This document shows positions 55,001-63,257 of a DNA stretch of 64,000 nt, piece after piece. Source of the DNA: Glandiceps talaboti (lineage: Eukaryota; Hemichordata; Enteropneusta; Spengelidae); assembly GCF_964340395.1 (NCBI RefSeq), contig NC_135551.1:20208503-20272502 (forward strand). Reading direction: 5' to 3'. A program made the position numbers and the translations under genes. The notes below the pieces were generated by a model that made no database searches, was not told the DNA's origin, and saw nothing but the letters and a program-made list of their open reading frames with translations. The first letter of the stretch is position 1. Each line of letters starts with the position of its first letter.

Positions 55001-56054
55001 CCTTTCCACTGGGGTACTCCAAAACCTGATGCTTCTACAAGATGCCAAGCATCCAACGCGTATCAGGTTGGTATTGCTTTTGAAAAGTGAAAATAGCAAA
55101 AGGAAAAAAAAGAAGTAATAATTGATAGAGAATGGAAGATTGTGGATTTTGATGACTAAACTTGAAGTCTTGACATAATTTGTTACAAATGAACATATTA
55201 AATAGCGGGAAAGTTCAAAGTATTATTCAGTGAGTAGAATACTATGAGTAACTTTTTGTGAGTAAAATTATACCGAAAAAAGTGTAAACTTAGCTTGTAC
55301 CCCTTTAACCTGGGGGGGGGGGGGGGGGAACTCCTCTTATTTGAGTATACATATTATTTTGGGGTGCGTTTTCTAGCCCTTGGTCTAACATGGGATCTGG
55401 TTTTTTTTTGAGCTGAAGGGTCTAAAACGGGGTACACTTTGCATTATTTTCGATTGTGCTTAGTTTAAAATGTGGTCCATTGTCCTTTACCAAACCATGA
55501 CTGCTATTAATTGCCCAAAAATTTTGCCTCTTAAGGAAAATGTATTTGGATATGAAACTTTCATCTTTTAAAAACCTGTAATGATATAAAATGGGGTATT
55601 GGTTTTAGGCCAAAATGGGTCTAAAATGGGGCCTGGGGTTTCAAGCACTGGCCAAACACCTCTACTACCAGAGCTGGCCACTAGTACCCCCCCCCCCCCC
55701 CCCCCCCCCCAGCCCTGTAACAGCTAGCCCAGAGACTCCTGGTCTTACTATCTAATGTTTCATGTAAGTCCTTCCTCTGTTGTTTGAATGGTATGTATAT
55801 GCCAGAGATACTGAAATCACAACAATTCTGTGAGCTACTTCACTTTAAACTGCCTTCTGATCTGTGTTGAAAACACCAAAGGTGTGTACTGTGGACAGTA
55901 AATGAATGGTTGAATATTCTGTTATTACAGGTGGTGTTTGATGAATGTCAAGATAAGAAGCATTGTAAAATACTTGTACAAAATAATGTATTTGTAATCA
56001 ACTCCTGTCCCTACCCTGGCAAGTACTTGGAAGTCACCTACAAATGTCGGCCAA
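21661..56054 (+). CDS. EVA1C: EVA1C-like protein (SUEL lectin domain), 5' part of gene, 3' end outside window
   Basis: Gene-level entry. Exons 21661-21742, 54858-55066 and 55931-56054 join in phase (1, 0, then 1 out) into 138 codons: a signal peptide, a short linker DYSG, and one complete SUEL/galactose-binding lectin domain with eight cysteines. In EVA-1/EVA1C the signal peptide is followed at once by two such lectin domains, a transmembrane segment and a short tail; the placement of the domain right after the signal peptide and the SG-VL junction favour EVA1C over latrophilins or PKD1L2, which also have SUEL domains. EVA-1 is known in nematodes as a co-receptor for SLT-1/Robo guidance. The second lectin domain and membrane segment must lie beyond the right edge, since I could not find them before 64000. 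Intron 1 is about 33 kb. Confidence 0.78.
23691..23729. repeat. Short hairpin
   Basis: AGACCCTCCATATG and CATAGTGGAGGGTCT form arms of about 14 bp with one bulge, around a loop of about 10 nt. Confidence 0.6.
24588..24961. mobile_element. Non-autonomous TIR transposon with a 9-bp target duplication
   Basis: Inverted ends of about 95 bp (TAGTCTTGTTCCAATACGA at the left; reverse complement of TAGTCTAGTTCCTATACGA at the right; both continue through AGAAATCTGTGCTACCCC-type sequence). It is flanked by ATTTGATCC on both sides (24579-24587 and 24962-24970). The core shares CATATAAACATGAT and AGACTGGAGATGGAGT with elements at 52.1 kb and 37.6 kb. Long TIRs and a 9-bp duplication fit a Mutator-like (MULE) family; that assignment is inference. 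Confidence 0.85.
25975..26085. mobile_element. Fragment of a TIR element related to 53778-53905
   Basis: In reverse complement it shares ACCTCCA-TCAC, TAGTCAAAGTCGTTACTCTA and TTTAAAATTCATCCACAGCC with the segment at 53.8 kb. Only one end of the element is recognisable. Confidence 0.6.
26620..26985. repeat. Degenerate 60-80 bp tandem repeat
   Basis: About five copies of a unit containing AAATGACAGGGGAACTCAGG, TAGATTTTAC, CTTACCACCCTTAACAAAAA and CACTGG. Unit length varies through small insertions. Confidence 0.85.
27301..27582. mobile_element. TTAA-flanked MITE, AGGCCC family
   Basis: TTAA at 27301-27304 and 27579-27582 flank an element starting AGGCCCAC and ending ATGGGCCT. Its right end (GGGATTGAAGTATGGGCCT) matches that of the 2.15-kb element at 34865-37011. 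Internally a GAGAGCACTAATG-type block is duplicated, and a third degenerate block runs on to about 27750. Confidence 0.75.
28403..28570. mobile_element. Degenerate copy of the TTAA/AGGCCC MITE family
   Basis: Left end TTAAAGGCCCAGTTTGGATA resembles that at 27301; right end CTGGGATTGAATCGCTGGCC keeps the GGGATTGAA motif, but the closing TTAA is lost. Confidence 0.55.
28758..28953. mobile_element. hAT-type MITE with an 8-bp target duplication
   Basis: The element (28766-28945, 180 bp) begins CAGTGTGCCCTCTAA and ends TTAGAGGGCACACTG. Direct repeats CCTACCAT (28758-28765) and CCGACCAT (28946-28953) flank it with one mismatch. CAGTG-type termini and an 8-bp duplication are the hAT pattern. Confidence 0.8.
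29308..29350. repeat. (CAA)n microsatellite
   Basis: About 14 CAA triplets. The Leu-run frame on the minus strand is an artefact. Confidence 0.93.
30728..30892. repeat. C-rich minisatellite
   Basis: Alternating CCACACATCGGCC and AAACTCGCACTC blocks, separated by CTCACCTCTCCCCAAA-type spacers; about five half-units. Confidence 0.75.
32979..33148. repeat. Repeated palindromic GTAGCATCCGATGCTAC block
   Basis: The 16-17 bp near-palindrome appears, complete or partial, several times with the spacer AAATATATGTGCCACA or similar. Every unit can fold alone or with its neighbours. Confidence 0.8.
35581..35966 (-). pseudogene. Cys-rich domain protein inside the TTAA element, frame broken near its C-terminus
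   Basis: The minus-strand frame (possible ATG at 35963) has a C-x2-C-x-C-x2-C cluster (NECPHCLCYPCVTT), a basic helical middle (LVRHRLYRKYCNMLDRRNAW, then NDPRYLHRK), and RREVMPKCVTSQ. After this the frame drifts to a stop, but a neighbouring frame reads LRVYPNLPGVPYRGHSWA and stops at once. A +1 (or 4-nt) shift near 35657 would explain this; alternatively CAG-GTACGG is a splice donor. The general layout (Cys cluster, basic region, MP-C-V, YPN, G-x-PYxGH) recalls multi-copy zinc-binding proteins of invertebrates and, loosely, the P2X7 cytoplasmic tail. I am not certain of that. Function unknown. Confidence 0.45.
36089..36514 (-). CDS. Hypothetical protein, downstream exon of the two-exon model
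   Basis: After the acceptor TTCAAAG the frame reads IGIQMYRGDSCVDVSHNNAL, AMAKELSEVNRCFVYRSLQC, then a YSESKYGAWTTAYEYNG segment, CCTPGMYVRG and a hydrophobic tail (a stop at 36089). Several GTACGT sites near 36280 could be donors, so the tail may be intron. Five or six cysteines suggest an extracellular fold. I recognise no family. Confidence 0.3.
   Translation of the reverse strand: MGIQMYRGDSCVDVSHNNALAMAKELSEVNRCFVYRSLQCPERVERANFITLPLYSESKYGAWTTAYEYNGVCCTPGMYVRGRVEPKTIALTATRLLQLKLMIQKICFGTILNSILPSFLVYFCPDALHYFLLMHHVLCVS
36514..36802 (-). CDS. Hypothetical secreted or membrane-anchored protein, upstream exon (part of a two-exon model)
   Basis: The frame from 36802 to 36623 encodes a hydrophobic stretch (LLVVVILELYYVQA), then RNETAIYTLSLKVRPTQYTA and a strand-rich segment with one Cys, ending before GTGGTAATT at 36622. 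A candidate 108-bp intron (36515-36622, GT-AG) joins it in phase 0 to the next exon. There is no in-frame ATG at the N-terminus; a first exon further upstream or decay is possible. Family unknown. It lies inside the TTAA element. Confidence 0.3.
39480..39947. mobile_element. TIR-type element with a duplicated left end
   Basis: GTTACCATGGTGTTTCACTC, then ATGGGACACGT, occurs twice in tandem (39487-39549). An inverted version (ACATGTCCCATAAGTGAAACA, CCAAGG) ends at about 39945. A CA/CATA-rich tract lies between. Confidence 0.6.
40176..40293. repeat. Inverted repeat with 19-bp arms
   Basis: GTTATTCCCAATATTTTTC at 40176 and its exact reverse complement ending at 40293, around a loop of about 80 bp. 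Confidence 0.7.
40385..40500. repeat. Repeated and inverted GGAATCCATGCTG block
   Basis: GGAATCCATGCTG occurs twice, GTTAGAACA twice, and the inverse CAGCATGGATTC once or twice within about 115 bp. Looks like a decayed foldback element. Confidence 0.5.
43336..44650. repeat. 73-bp minisatellite (about 14 copies) with one inverted unit on its left
   Basis: From about 43628 to 44650 a 73-bp unit (AATCCAATTCATATGTTAAC, then TTTACTTGTTTGTCACAAGT and TGCCTGCCTGTCATTGGTTGT) repeats head to tail with 90% or more identity by eye. At 43336-43413 a single degenerate copy lies in the opposite orientation (ACAACCAGCAACAGGCAGGC to GAATTGGATT). Confidence 0.9.
44889..45015. mobile_element. Foldback MITE related to the 57-kb minisatellite
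   Basis: Left end GGATAGCCCTCC, CTGCAAG and GAGGCTTGGTTATCTC; right end GATAGCCAAGTCTTTGGGCT and ATCCTGCAAGG are inverted versions of each other. The right end matches the unit of the 47-bp minisatellite at 56.9-57.8 kb. Confidence 0.7.
46154..46303. mobile_element. 150-bp MITE with about 32-bp inverted ends
   Basis: Left CAGTATTCTCCACACAGTCTG, then GAACTCAATCA; right TGAGTGAGTTCACAGGCTGT and GGAGAGAATTCTTGCC. Confidence 0.7.
47830..48080. repeat. Degenerate 60-65 bp tandem repeat
   Basis: About four copies of AAATCTTGTTTACCAAGATT, ATGAACTTGCATTTTGACTC and AGGACAG-type blocks, increasingly divergent to the right. Confidence 0.75.
48270..48772. repeat. 104-bp tandem repeat, about 4.7 copies
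   Basis: Units start at about 48285, 48389, 48493, 48595 and 48699 (AATAATCATGTTGCCATCCC, then AATTATTACAAGATTAGAAT and CACTAATATTTAACAAATTT). Identity is very high, so the amplification looks recent. It keeps spurious frames open on both strands. Confidence 0.93.
49489..49800. repeat. Direct repeats of about 110 bp, about 180 bp apart
   Basis: TATTTTATTATCAAAAACTT, then ATGCTTTCCACCCC and CAAACGTCCACT, appears near 49491 and 49673. The tail ACATAGCAATACCTATA-AGT appears three times. Confidence 0.8.
49985..50570. repeat. Degenerate tandem repeat of about 65-75 bp, about eight copies
   Basis: Recurring order: CTACTAATGATCCACAGCAC, TGCATGATTACTGAATGTCA, TAAGCAAAAA, GAGAGCGAGCGTAATG. Copies are quite divergent. 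Confidence 0.8.
51851..52058. repeat. Compound (TCTG)n-(TTTG)n microsatellite
   Basis: Two TCTG blocks enclose a TTTG block, about 205 bp. The Cys/Leu/Ser/Val frames across it are artefacts. Confidence 0.95.
52133..52545. mobile_element. 413-bp non-autonomous TIR element of the CTAGTTCC family
   Basis: Left CTAGTTCCTGATGACTGTAT and right ATACGGTCGTCAGGAACTAG are inverted, with similarity for about 35 bp (to ATTTTACACT). The core shares CATATAAACATGATGA, AGACTGGAGATGGAGTTT and TGTCAATTTGTGATGGATTA with the element at 24.6 kb. It contains a perfect 18-bp-arm hairpin at 52341-52377. Confidence 0.8.
52341..52377. repeat. Perfect 18-bp hairpin inside the 52.1-kb element
   Basis: ATCGCTCATTAATATTCA, one T, then its exact reverse complement. 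Confidence 0.85.
53063..53446. mobile_element. MITE-like interspersed repeat, family A copy 3
   Basis: Same family and orientation as 1072-1452 and 19990-20362. It begins TTAGGCCTAAAAAAATAATTG and ends in a T-run followed by ATTAGAC. It shares CATGGCTGTACATCAGATAG and ACAGAGACCATTTGGAAAAC. Confidence 0.75.
53778..53905. mobile_element. Single end of a TAGTCTAGTTCC-type element
   Basis: Starts TAGTCTAGTTCCTAAATGGT and shares TAGTCAAAGTCGTTACTCTA and ATTCATCCACAGCCACCTAC with the inverted fragment at 26.0 kb. No matching right end is seen. Confidence 0.55.
54013..54800. repeat. Minisatellite of about 35-44 bp units just upstream of EVA1C-like exon 2
   Basis: Nearly twenty copies of AGGTGTAACAATGCAGTGAG, AAAGGCTGCAGTACAACTTA, CATC, several with an internal deletion of the CAACTTACA part. 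It ends about 60 bp before the exon 2 acceptor. Confidence 0.92.
54858..55066 (+). CDS. EVA1C: EVA1C-like exon 2: SUEL lectin domain, first part
   Basis: Acceptor TTTCAG, donor GTTGGT, phase 1 in and 0 out. The product GVLSMMLQTRIGHACENEML, then SLKCPPDTAISVQMAQYG, has the SUEL signature 'AC-E-x-x-x-L-x-L-x-CP-x-x-x-x-I-x-V/I-x-x-A-x-YG'. Two further cysteines follow (EMCPF and TRCQA). The acceptor lies only about 60 bp downstream of a large minisatellite. Confidence 0.9.
55067..55930. other. Second intron of the EVA1C-like gene
   Basis: 864 bp, with a poly-G run at 55312-55328 and a poly-C run at 55687-55710. GGGGT/TCTAAAATGGGG-type repeats lie between. No coding signal. Confidence 0.7.
55931..56054 (+). 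CDS. EVA1C: EVA1C-like exon 3: SUEL lectin domain, second part
   Basis: Acceptor ATTACAG, donor GTAAGT, phase 0 in and 1 out. The product VVFDECQDKKHCKILVQNNV, then FVINSCPYPGKYLEVTYKCR, is the second half of a SUEL domain: 'C-x-x-x-x-x-C', 'CPxPxKYLxVxYxC'. It completes the eight-cysteine set. The next coding exon is not in the window. Confidence 0.9.
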
Positions 56055-56862
56055 GTAAGTAACCATGACAACCTGTCATGAAATCATCGGTTTAGAGATA
56101 GAAGAATTTTTTGATTGCCACTTTGTGGAGTTTTTCTGGTAGCACCTGTCAACGTCTAGAGTATGTGTGGCTTTCAGAGCAGGATAACATCAATTTTGAA
56201 CAGACAAGTAAACGTTGACAATCTTTTGTTGCTAAAAAAAGTTTATGGACACAGTGTTGATAGCTGTATGGCTTTGATAGATTTGTGTCAGGCTGCCTGT
56301 CGGACAAAAATCAGAGACCTCAGAAATAAACTGTTTAAACTTTTGTTGTTATTTTTTGTGTAAAAAAACCCCAAAATCTGTTCTCAGTTAAACTCAAGAA
56401 AATACATATTAGGGGTTCACCATACAAGTCTTTGAAATGAAGGTCAAAATATTATTGAAATTAAGTATCTATTATATGGTAGCTGAATACTGTGCTAACT
56501 CAATGGGAAATATAAGATTGTCAGTTTCTTTAAAAATAAGATGAACCCTCAAATTGCTTTATTATTATTTTTGAAGAACTAGAAGTAATTAAGCTTTCAT
56601 GTGAAAAAATTGAATACCTCGTAAAATTTTGGCGGATAAAAAATTTGGGATGAAATTGAATATCCCATCATCTCAGTGCATGAGTGATACTGATCAATTG
56701 ATTAAAAATTCAGTTATTAACAAGAACAATAATAACAACTTGACCATGACAAATCACATTAAAGTACTATAGATTGGATTTTCTTACAAACTTAACAAAC
56801 ATGACATTAGGATTGAAAATTGGAATAAATTAAAACTTTCAAATAACTAATTCATTAGCATG

Positions 56863-57845
56863 GAGACTTGGCTATCAGGTTTGAAAATGTCGTTTGCCAG
56901 AACATACATAGTCAAGCCAGATAGCCAAGTCTCTTAGCCAGTATGCCAAGTCCTGATAGCCAAGTCTCTGGGCTCTACTGTCAAGTCAGTATATCAAGTC
57001 AGATAACCAAGTCTCTGGGCTATACTATCAAGCCAGTATGCCAAGTCAGATAGCCAAGTCTCTGGGCTATACTGTCAAGTCAGTATGTCAAGTCAGATAA
57101 CCAAGTCTCTGGGCTATACTGTCAAGCCAGTATGTCAAGTCAGATAGCCAAGTCTCCCGGTTATACTGTCAAACCAGTATGTCAAGTCAGATAGCCAAGT
57201 CTCCCGGTTATACTGTCAAACCAGTATGTCAAGTCAGATAACCAAGTCTCTGGGCTATACTGTCAAGCCAGTATGTCAAGTCAGATAGCCAAGTCTCTAG
57301 GCTATACTGTCAAGCCAGTATGTCAAGTCAGATAGCCAAGTCTCTAGGCTATACTGTCAAGCCAGTATGCCAAGTCAGATAACCAAGTCTCTGGGCTATA
57401 CTGTCAAGCCAGTATGTCAAGTCAGATAGCCAAGTCTCTGGGCTATACTGTCAAGCCAGTATGTCAAGTCAGATAGCCAAGTCTCTGGGCTATACTGTCA
57501 AGCCAGTATGTCAAGTCAGATAGCCAAGTCTCTGGGCTATACTGTCAAACCAGTATGTTTAGTCAGATTGCCAAGTATGTCAAGCCAGTGTGTGAAGTCC
57601 CGACAGCCAAGTCTCTGGACTATACTGTCAAGCCTGGCTGAGTATGTTAAGTCAGATAACCAAGTCTCTGGGCTATACTATAGTCAAGCCAGCTAGTATG
57701 TGACACATCAGATAGCCGAGTCTTTTGGCAAGCCACTATGTCAAGTCAGAAAGGCAAGTATCTGGTCTATACTGTCAAGCCAGTATATTGAGTCAGCAAG
57801 TTTCTGGGCTATACTGTCAACCGAGTAGTATGTCAAGTTAGATAG
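56863..57845. repeat. 47-bp minisatellite (about 20 copies) with an inverted end on its left
   Basis: Unit: AGTCAGATAGCCAAGTCTCT, GGGCTATACTGTCAAGCCAG, TATGTCA. Units are cleanest between 56980 and 57550 and decay outward. At 56863-56880 the inverse GGAGACTTGGCTATC appears once. Confidence 0.92.
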
Positions 57846-58284
57846 CCAATTACTCTCTCTCCTACTACTAGATAATTGTACAAGTATATTAATAGCTGAG
57901 GCCAGGTAACTACAATAAACCCCTTATTGTAGATGATTTTTGTGACATATACCAACCCCATTTCTTGTAGTAAAAATTGCACATCTACATTCCAATGATA
58001 CGTTACTTGTCTCCATGCCTTCTGGCTGAAGGCCAACTGGTCTGTTTCTTCTGTCAAGCGTAAATATGAAGTCATGTGGCATATGATTTGTAAAAGTTAG
58101 ACTACGTATAACAGCCATGTGTTGTATATATACCTACCCCACAGGATGGATGTAGTGTTACGTACGACAAAGTTGTAGTGATTGTAACCCAGAGACTCGT
58201 ATGTCTTTGTGTAGTACTATCTCAAGAAGCTCCCTTGGTGCTGATGAGCTATATTCTTGAAATGTCTCAAGTCTCTATTATTGA

Positions 58285-58478
<194 letters not shown>

Positions 58479-58534
58479 ACTCGGTGAGTATCAATCTGCT
58501 AAGACAGTGCTCTATACCGCAGTGGCAGAGCGTA

Positions 58535-59035
<501 letters not shown>

Positions 59036-59669
59036 ACCATATCAAAAATCGCTATACAGTAATGTTGTACACGTGCAGTAACCTAGATTAAGATCAGTAT
59101 TTGACTGACCTTATTTCATGTATTTGTTGAAATATAGTTATGCTGTGTACTACAAATACCTTTTATTTGTCTCTTATTAGTGTACAGAGTATTAATCCCT
59201 ATCACACGTCAATAATAGCTACTATTGTGGATATCATCAGTGCGTGTATTCATGAGGTATCCACTTCAGCGAGGTCATATATCAGTAATCTTGTGTCTAC
59301 TTACAATAAAAAAACCCTTGATGAATAACAATGCTTGCACTGTATAGGTTCTATTTATCTGTCTAAGGTATAATATATCTTGATCAGTTTGCCGAAAGAA
59401 AGAAAAATGTCTTCGATCTCAATGTATTCAAAATACTCTCTAAAGAAAATATTAAGCCGTAAAGGGGGATTGTTTTAGTAAATATGCGACAGTTTGCTGC
59501 ATGCAACATAGAGAAGAAGCAAACAGACAGGTCAGCTAGTTTTTAGACAAAGGCGGTTGATTGGAACAGGTGAAATGTTAATCACAGGTATTTATGGCTT
59601 TTGCTTGTGTGTGTAGACTGTACTTTGATAATTATGGCAATTATGGCAATCATGATTTGAGAAAATTTT

Positions 59670-61460
59670 AAGGCCAGGATCTAGATTTGAATTTTGACAA
59701 AAAAAAAATATTCAATAAATAATATGTGTATTCCACTCTCCAGCAAGAACAGAAAAATTACTTAGCAAAGGTAAATAGAACGTTTTTGGTGATCCAGTAA
59801 CCTTGGTGGCAGCATATAGGAATGCAAGGGTAAATATTGACTGATCCGATTAGCTACTGTTATTTACAATAATTACCTACTTTACTATTTTGTTATGTAA
59901 CTAACTCACTTTGTCAAACTGGTATTTTCAATACATTTTGTAGTGTATTGGAATTAAATTGACTATGTACCAACAAAATGTACAATGTGACTTGTATTCT
60001 TAGGTTCTTAGTTTGTTGTCTAATTGGTTATTTGAGAACGATACTGACAGTTTAAATACCTAAGTCTTGCCAATGGTGATGCTGACAGCCATAACACCCC
60101 CCCCTCCCTGTAATGATTCTGACAGTCACAGCTTTCTCCCCATAGTGTGATACTCATGGCCAAAACATCCTTTCGCCATAGCAATACACAGCTATAAGAG
60201 CCCCCTCCCCTGTCAATGTAGACATCCACATCACCCTCCCCATCCTCACAGCAATGATAGTGCCTTCCCACGATACTCACAACTACCACATCCCATAGAG
60301 GTCCCCTGTAAGTGCAGACAGCCAAATCACCAGGCCATGGTGATTGACTCATAGAAATAATGGTCTTCCCCACAATACTCACAACTATAACATATCCCCT
60401 CTCCATAGTGATACTCACAGTATTATTCCCTTCATTAAGTGATCGATACCGGTACTCTAAGGTTTCACCACCCCATGTATAACGATACTCATAGCTACTG
60501 AGCCCCCTCCCCATAGCACCGTCACAGCTATCCCCTCCCCATGTACCAATACCCACAGATTAAATCTTCCTCTCTGTGGCAATGCTAACAGTAACACCCT
60601 GTACACACCCATGATGATCAACTTGCAGCTACATGCATATATTATAAGCATCCAGTTCCCCATAGTAGTAATAATCCCTGGCAGCCACAACATCCCCCTT
60701 CCATTGGCAATGCCATAGCCTCTATCCCCTTCCCCCAGCAATGCCTAACTCTGTTCAGTTACATTGGACCCTTCCTATGGCAATGCTGACAATGACAATC
60801 TCAATAAATCTTCCCTATCACACAACACCCCCCTCCCCCCATGAGTCGAAAGTGAGGTATACTGCTCCAGGCCTTTAATGATGACATCATAGAAACCTCA
60901 TCAATGTACATGTAGGATCTATGTCAAGTGACTTTTATGCACTGTATGGCTAATATTTCCTGTTTCAACTTGAGTATATAAATATAGAAAGAATTAATCA
61001 ATAGAATCTCAAAATAGACAAGTTTCATGAGTTTCAACAAGACACAAAGATTTGTAGTGTGTGTGCAGGTGTTCTCTCATGTTAATCTGTAACGTCCTTC
61101 TAGTGGGATTAATTTACAACAGAGAATAGTGGATGCTGTATGAGAACTTTTACTGAGTATTGACTCAAGTAGTACGTAGGGAAATGTATTACTCACATGA
61201 AACACACAGGTGCTAATATTACGTTGCTGACCTGGGTGACTCTTACCTAGTCCAGAGACTTGTCTGTGGCTTAATTTCTAAGCAAGATGTGTATTCCAAT
61301 GATAAGTCTGAGGTCGGGATGACTTGATCCAGGATAGATTGCATGTGTATGACTGACTGGAAAATTTTATAGAATTTTTATAGAATGTTTTATAGAATGA
61401 TAGTGAGCTTTAGAGGAGTTGTTTAAGTCTAGAGGCTTTCTAAGTTTCGGAGATCTTGAG
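59670..61460. repeat. 1791-bp segment, first copy of a tandem duplication
   Basis: Begins AAGGCCAGGATCTAGATTTG and ends GGAGATCTTGAG, abutting the second copy directly. By eye it is identical to the second copy except for one 6-bp indel. It contains a degenerate C-rich minisatellite (about 60080-60560), whose minus strand is open for 178 codons in both copies; I do not regard that frame as a gene. Confidence 0.95.
60080..60560. repeat. Degenerate minisatellite within the duplicated segment (also at 61871-62351)
   Basis: Loose units of about 35-45 bp: CCCCATAGTGATACTCACAG, CTATAACATCCCCTCCC. The minus strand shows a matching imperfect peptide pattern (VSIVGR/VSIVGK), a by-product of the repeat. 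Confidence 0.65.
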
Positions 61461-63257
61461 AAGGCCAGGATCTAGATTTGAATTTTGACAAAAAAAAAAT
61501 ATTCAATAAATAATATGTGTATTCCACTCTCCAGCAAGAACAGAAAAATTACTTAGCAAAGGTAAATAGAACGTTTTTGGTGATCCAGTAACCTTGGTGG
61601 CAGCATATAGGAATGCAAGGGTAAATATTGACTGATCCGATTAGCTACTGTTATTTACAATAATTACCTACTTTACTATTTTGTTATGTAACTAACTCAC
61701 TTTGTCAAACTGGTATTTTCAATACATTTTGTAGTGTATTGGAATTAAATTGACTATGTACCAACAAAATGTACAATGTGACTTGTATTCTTAGGTTCTT
61801 AGTTTGTTGTCTAATTGGTTATTTGAGAACGATACTGACAGTTTAAATACCTAAGTCTTGCCAATGGTGATGCTGACAGCCATAACACCCCCCCCTCCCT
61901 GTAATGATTCTGACAGTCACAGCTTTCTCCCCATAGTGTGATACTCATGGCCAAAACATCCTTTCGCCATAGCAATACACAGCTATAAGAGCCCCCTCCC
62001 CTGTCAATGTAGACATCCACATCACCCTCCCCATCCTCACAGCAATGATAGTGCCTTCCCACGATACTCACAACTACCACATCCCATAGAGGTCCCCTGT
62101 AAGTGCAGACAGCCAAATCACCAGGCCATGGTGATTGACTCATAGAAATAATGGTCTTCCCCACAATACTCACAACTATAACATATCCCCTCTCCATAGT
62201 GATACTCACAGTATTATTCCCTTCATTAAGTGATCGATACCGGTACTCTAAGGTTTCACCACCCCATGTATAACGATACTCATAGCTACTGAGCCCCCTC
62301 CCCATAGCACCGTCACAGCTATCCCCTCCCCATGTACCAATACCCACAGATTAAATCTTCCTCTCTGTGGCAATGCTAACAGTAACACCCTGTACACACC
62401 CATGATGATCAACTTGCAGCTACATGCATATATTATAAGCATCCAGTTCCCCATAGTACCGGTAGTAATAATCCCTGGCAGCCACAACATCCCCCTTCCA
62501 TTGGCAATGCCATAGCCTCTATCCCCTTCCCCCAGCAATGCCTAACTCTGTTCAGTTACATTGGACCCTTCCTATGGCAATGCTGACAATGACAATCTCA
62601 ATAAATCTTCCCTATCACACAACACCCCCCTCCCCCCATGAGTCGAAAGTGAGGTATACTGCTCCAGGCCTTTAATGATGACATCATAGAAACCTCATCA
62701 ATGTACATGTAGGATCTATGTCAAGTGACTTTTATGCACTGTATGGCTAATATTTCCTGTTTCAACTTGAGTATATAAATATAGAAAGAATTAATCAATA
62801 GAATCTCAAAATAGACAAGTTTCATGAGTTTCAACAAGACACAAAGATTTGTAGTGTGTGTGCAGGTGTTCTCTCATGTTAATCTGTAACGTCCTTCTAG
62901 TGGGATTAATTTACAACAGAGAATAGTGGATGCTGTATGAGAACTTTTACTGAGTATTGACTCAAGTAGTACGTAGGGAAATGTATTACTCACATGAAAC
63001 ACACAGGTGCTAATATTACGTTGCTGACCTGGGTGACTCTTACCTAGTCCAGAGACTTGTCTGTGGCTTAATTTCTAAGCAAGATGTGTATTCCAATGAT
63101 AAGTCTGAGGTCGGGATGACTTGATCCAGGATAGATTGCATGTGTATGACTGACTGGAAAATTTTATAGAATTTTTATAGAATGTTTTATAGAATGATAG
63201 TGAGCTTTAGAGGAGTTGTTTAAGTCTAGAGGCTTTCTAAGTTTCGGAGATCTTGAG
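61461..63257. repeat. 1797-bp segment, second copy of a tandem duplication
   Basis: Offset 1791 from the first copy. Differs by an extra ACCGGT near 62458, which breaks the perfect match downstream by 6 bp. Ends GGAGATCTTGAG before ATTTGAAGCC. Confidence 0.95.

Noticed and set aside
56163-56363. 66-codon plus-strand frame just after EVA1C exon 3
   Set aside because: No second-lectin-domain motif and no acceptor in the right phase.
60020-60556. 178-codon minus-strand open frame, repeated identically at 61811-62347
   Set aside because: It overlies a degenerate C-rich minisatellite. Its peptide repeats (VSIVG-type) mirror the DNA repeat, it has no domain, and it is identical only because the segment is duplicated.
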